Source: Melioribacteraceae bacterium
Lineage (GTDB): Bacteria; Bacteroidota; Ignavibacteria; Ignavibacteriales; Melioribacteraceae
Assembly: GCA_015494845.1 (NCBI GenBank)
Contig: WGAL01000308.1
Location: 1 to 5,588 of the forward strand
Direction of reading: 5' to 3'
DNA length: 5,588 bases
Numbering within the stretch: the stretch's first letter is position 1; every line of letters starts with the position of its first letter. Positions 5,456 through 5,588 of this stretch are shown here, one piece after another. The position numbers and the translations under genes were made by a program. The notes under the pieces were generated by a model. That model saw nothing but the letters and a program-made list of their open reading frames with translations. It searched no databases and was not told the DNA's origin.

Positions 5456-5588
5456 TGAAAAGCGTTTCTTGTTCTTTGTGCAGGAGTTCTTGGTTAAATA
5501 AATGGTTCAAGCCCAATAACTCGAAAGGTATCAATTCTGTAAGTAAAAGAATGAATGTGTAAAATCAGAAAAAAATTGAGTATTTAAG
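5456..5588. other. Downstream flank without a convincing gene
   Basis: These 133 bases follow the permease stop. I see no GC-rich hairpin followed by a T-run, so no clear intrinsic terminator. An ATG overlapping the stop (5455-5457) opens a 35-codon frame ending at TAA 5560-5562; its peptide begins MKSVSCSLCRSSW and resembles nothing I recognise, and no upstream gene signal beyond the overlap supports it. GGTTCAAGCCC at 5504-5514 resembles the T-arm of a tRNA, but no acceptor or anticodon stem can be folded around it. Confidence 0.5.

Noticed and set aside
5490..5512. Terminator hairpin from CTTG and CAAG arms after the permease
   Set aside because: Only four outer bases pair, the interior does not continue the stem, and no T-run follows.

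Overview
The window is a compact motility and signalling locus from a low-to-moderate GC bacterium, followed by an unrelated-looking purine permease gene. All genes are on the plus strand. Most start codons have no clear Shine-Dalgarno sequence (starts at 12, 651, 1374 and 3030), and the one intergenic gap before the permease contains TAATTTTG, which fits the TAnnTTTG promoter core of Bacteroidota. Together these point, weakly, to the Bacteroidota/Fibrobacterota/Ignavibacteria (FCB) side of the tree and to a flagellated member. I cannot name a genus.

Positions 12-4086 look like one tightly packed operon of seven genes: fliW, csrA, a receiver-Hpt protein, motA, motB, a stand-alone receiver, and a receiver fused to a histidine-kinase dimerisation (DHp) segment that has no ATPase domain. 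The junctions are +3, +3, +3, 0, 0 and -8 bases. ATGA at 12-15 suggests that a further gene upstream ends inside the fliW start.

The genes make a coherent set. FliW and CsrA form the known flagellin-sensing translational switch. MotA and MotB are the torque-generating stator, with the proton-channel aspartate and the MotA prolines in place. Three phosphorelay proteins surround the stator genes. They carry three complete receiver active sites, one canonical Hpt histidine and one DHp-like histidine, but no kinase ATPase domain. Any phosphoryl donor must therefore be encoded elsewhere.

After a 67-base AT-rich gap with a possible promoter and a perfect 7-bp dyad comes a full-length NCS2/AzgA-type purine permease (4154-5455), probably its own transcription unit. 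The last 133 bases hold no convincing gene. They contain a tRNA T-arm-like string with no cloverleaf and a doubtful 35-codon reading frame.

I see no insertion sequence, CRISPR array, complete RNA gene or clear terminator. The most unusual points are the kinase-less receiver-DHp protein with Gln in place of the H-box acid, and a cluster of GGA motifs over the motB start in an operon that also encodes CsrA.
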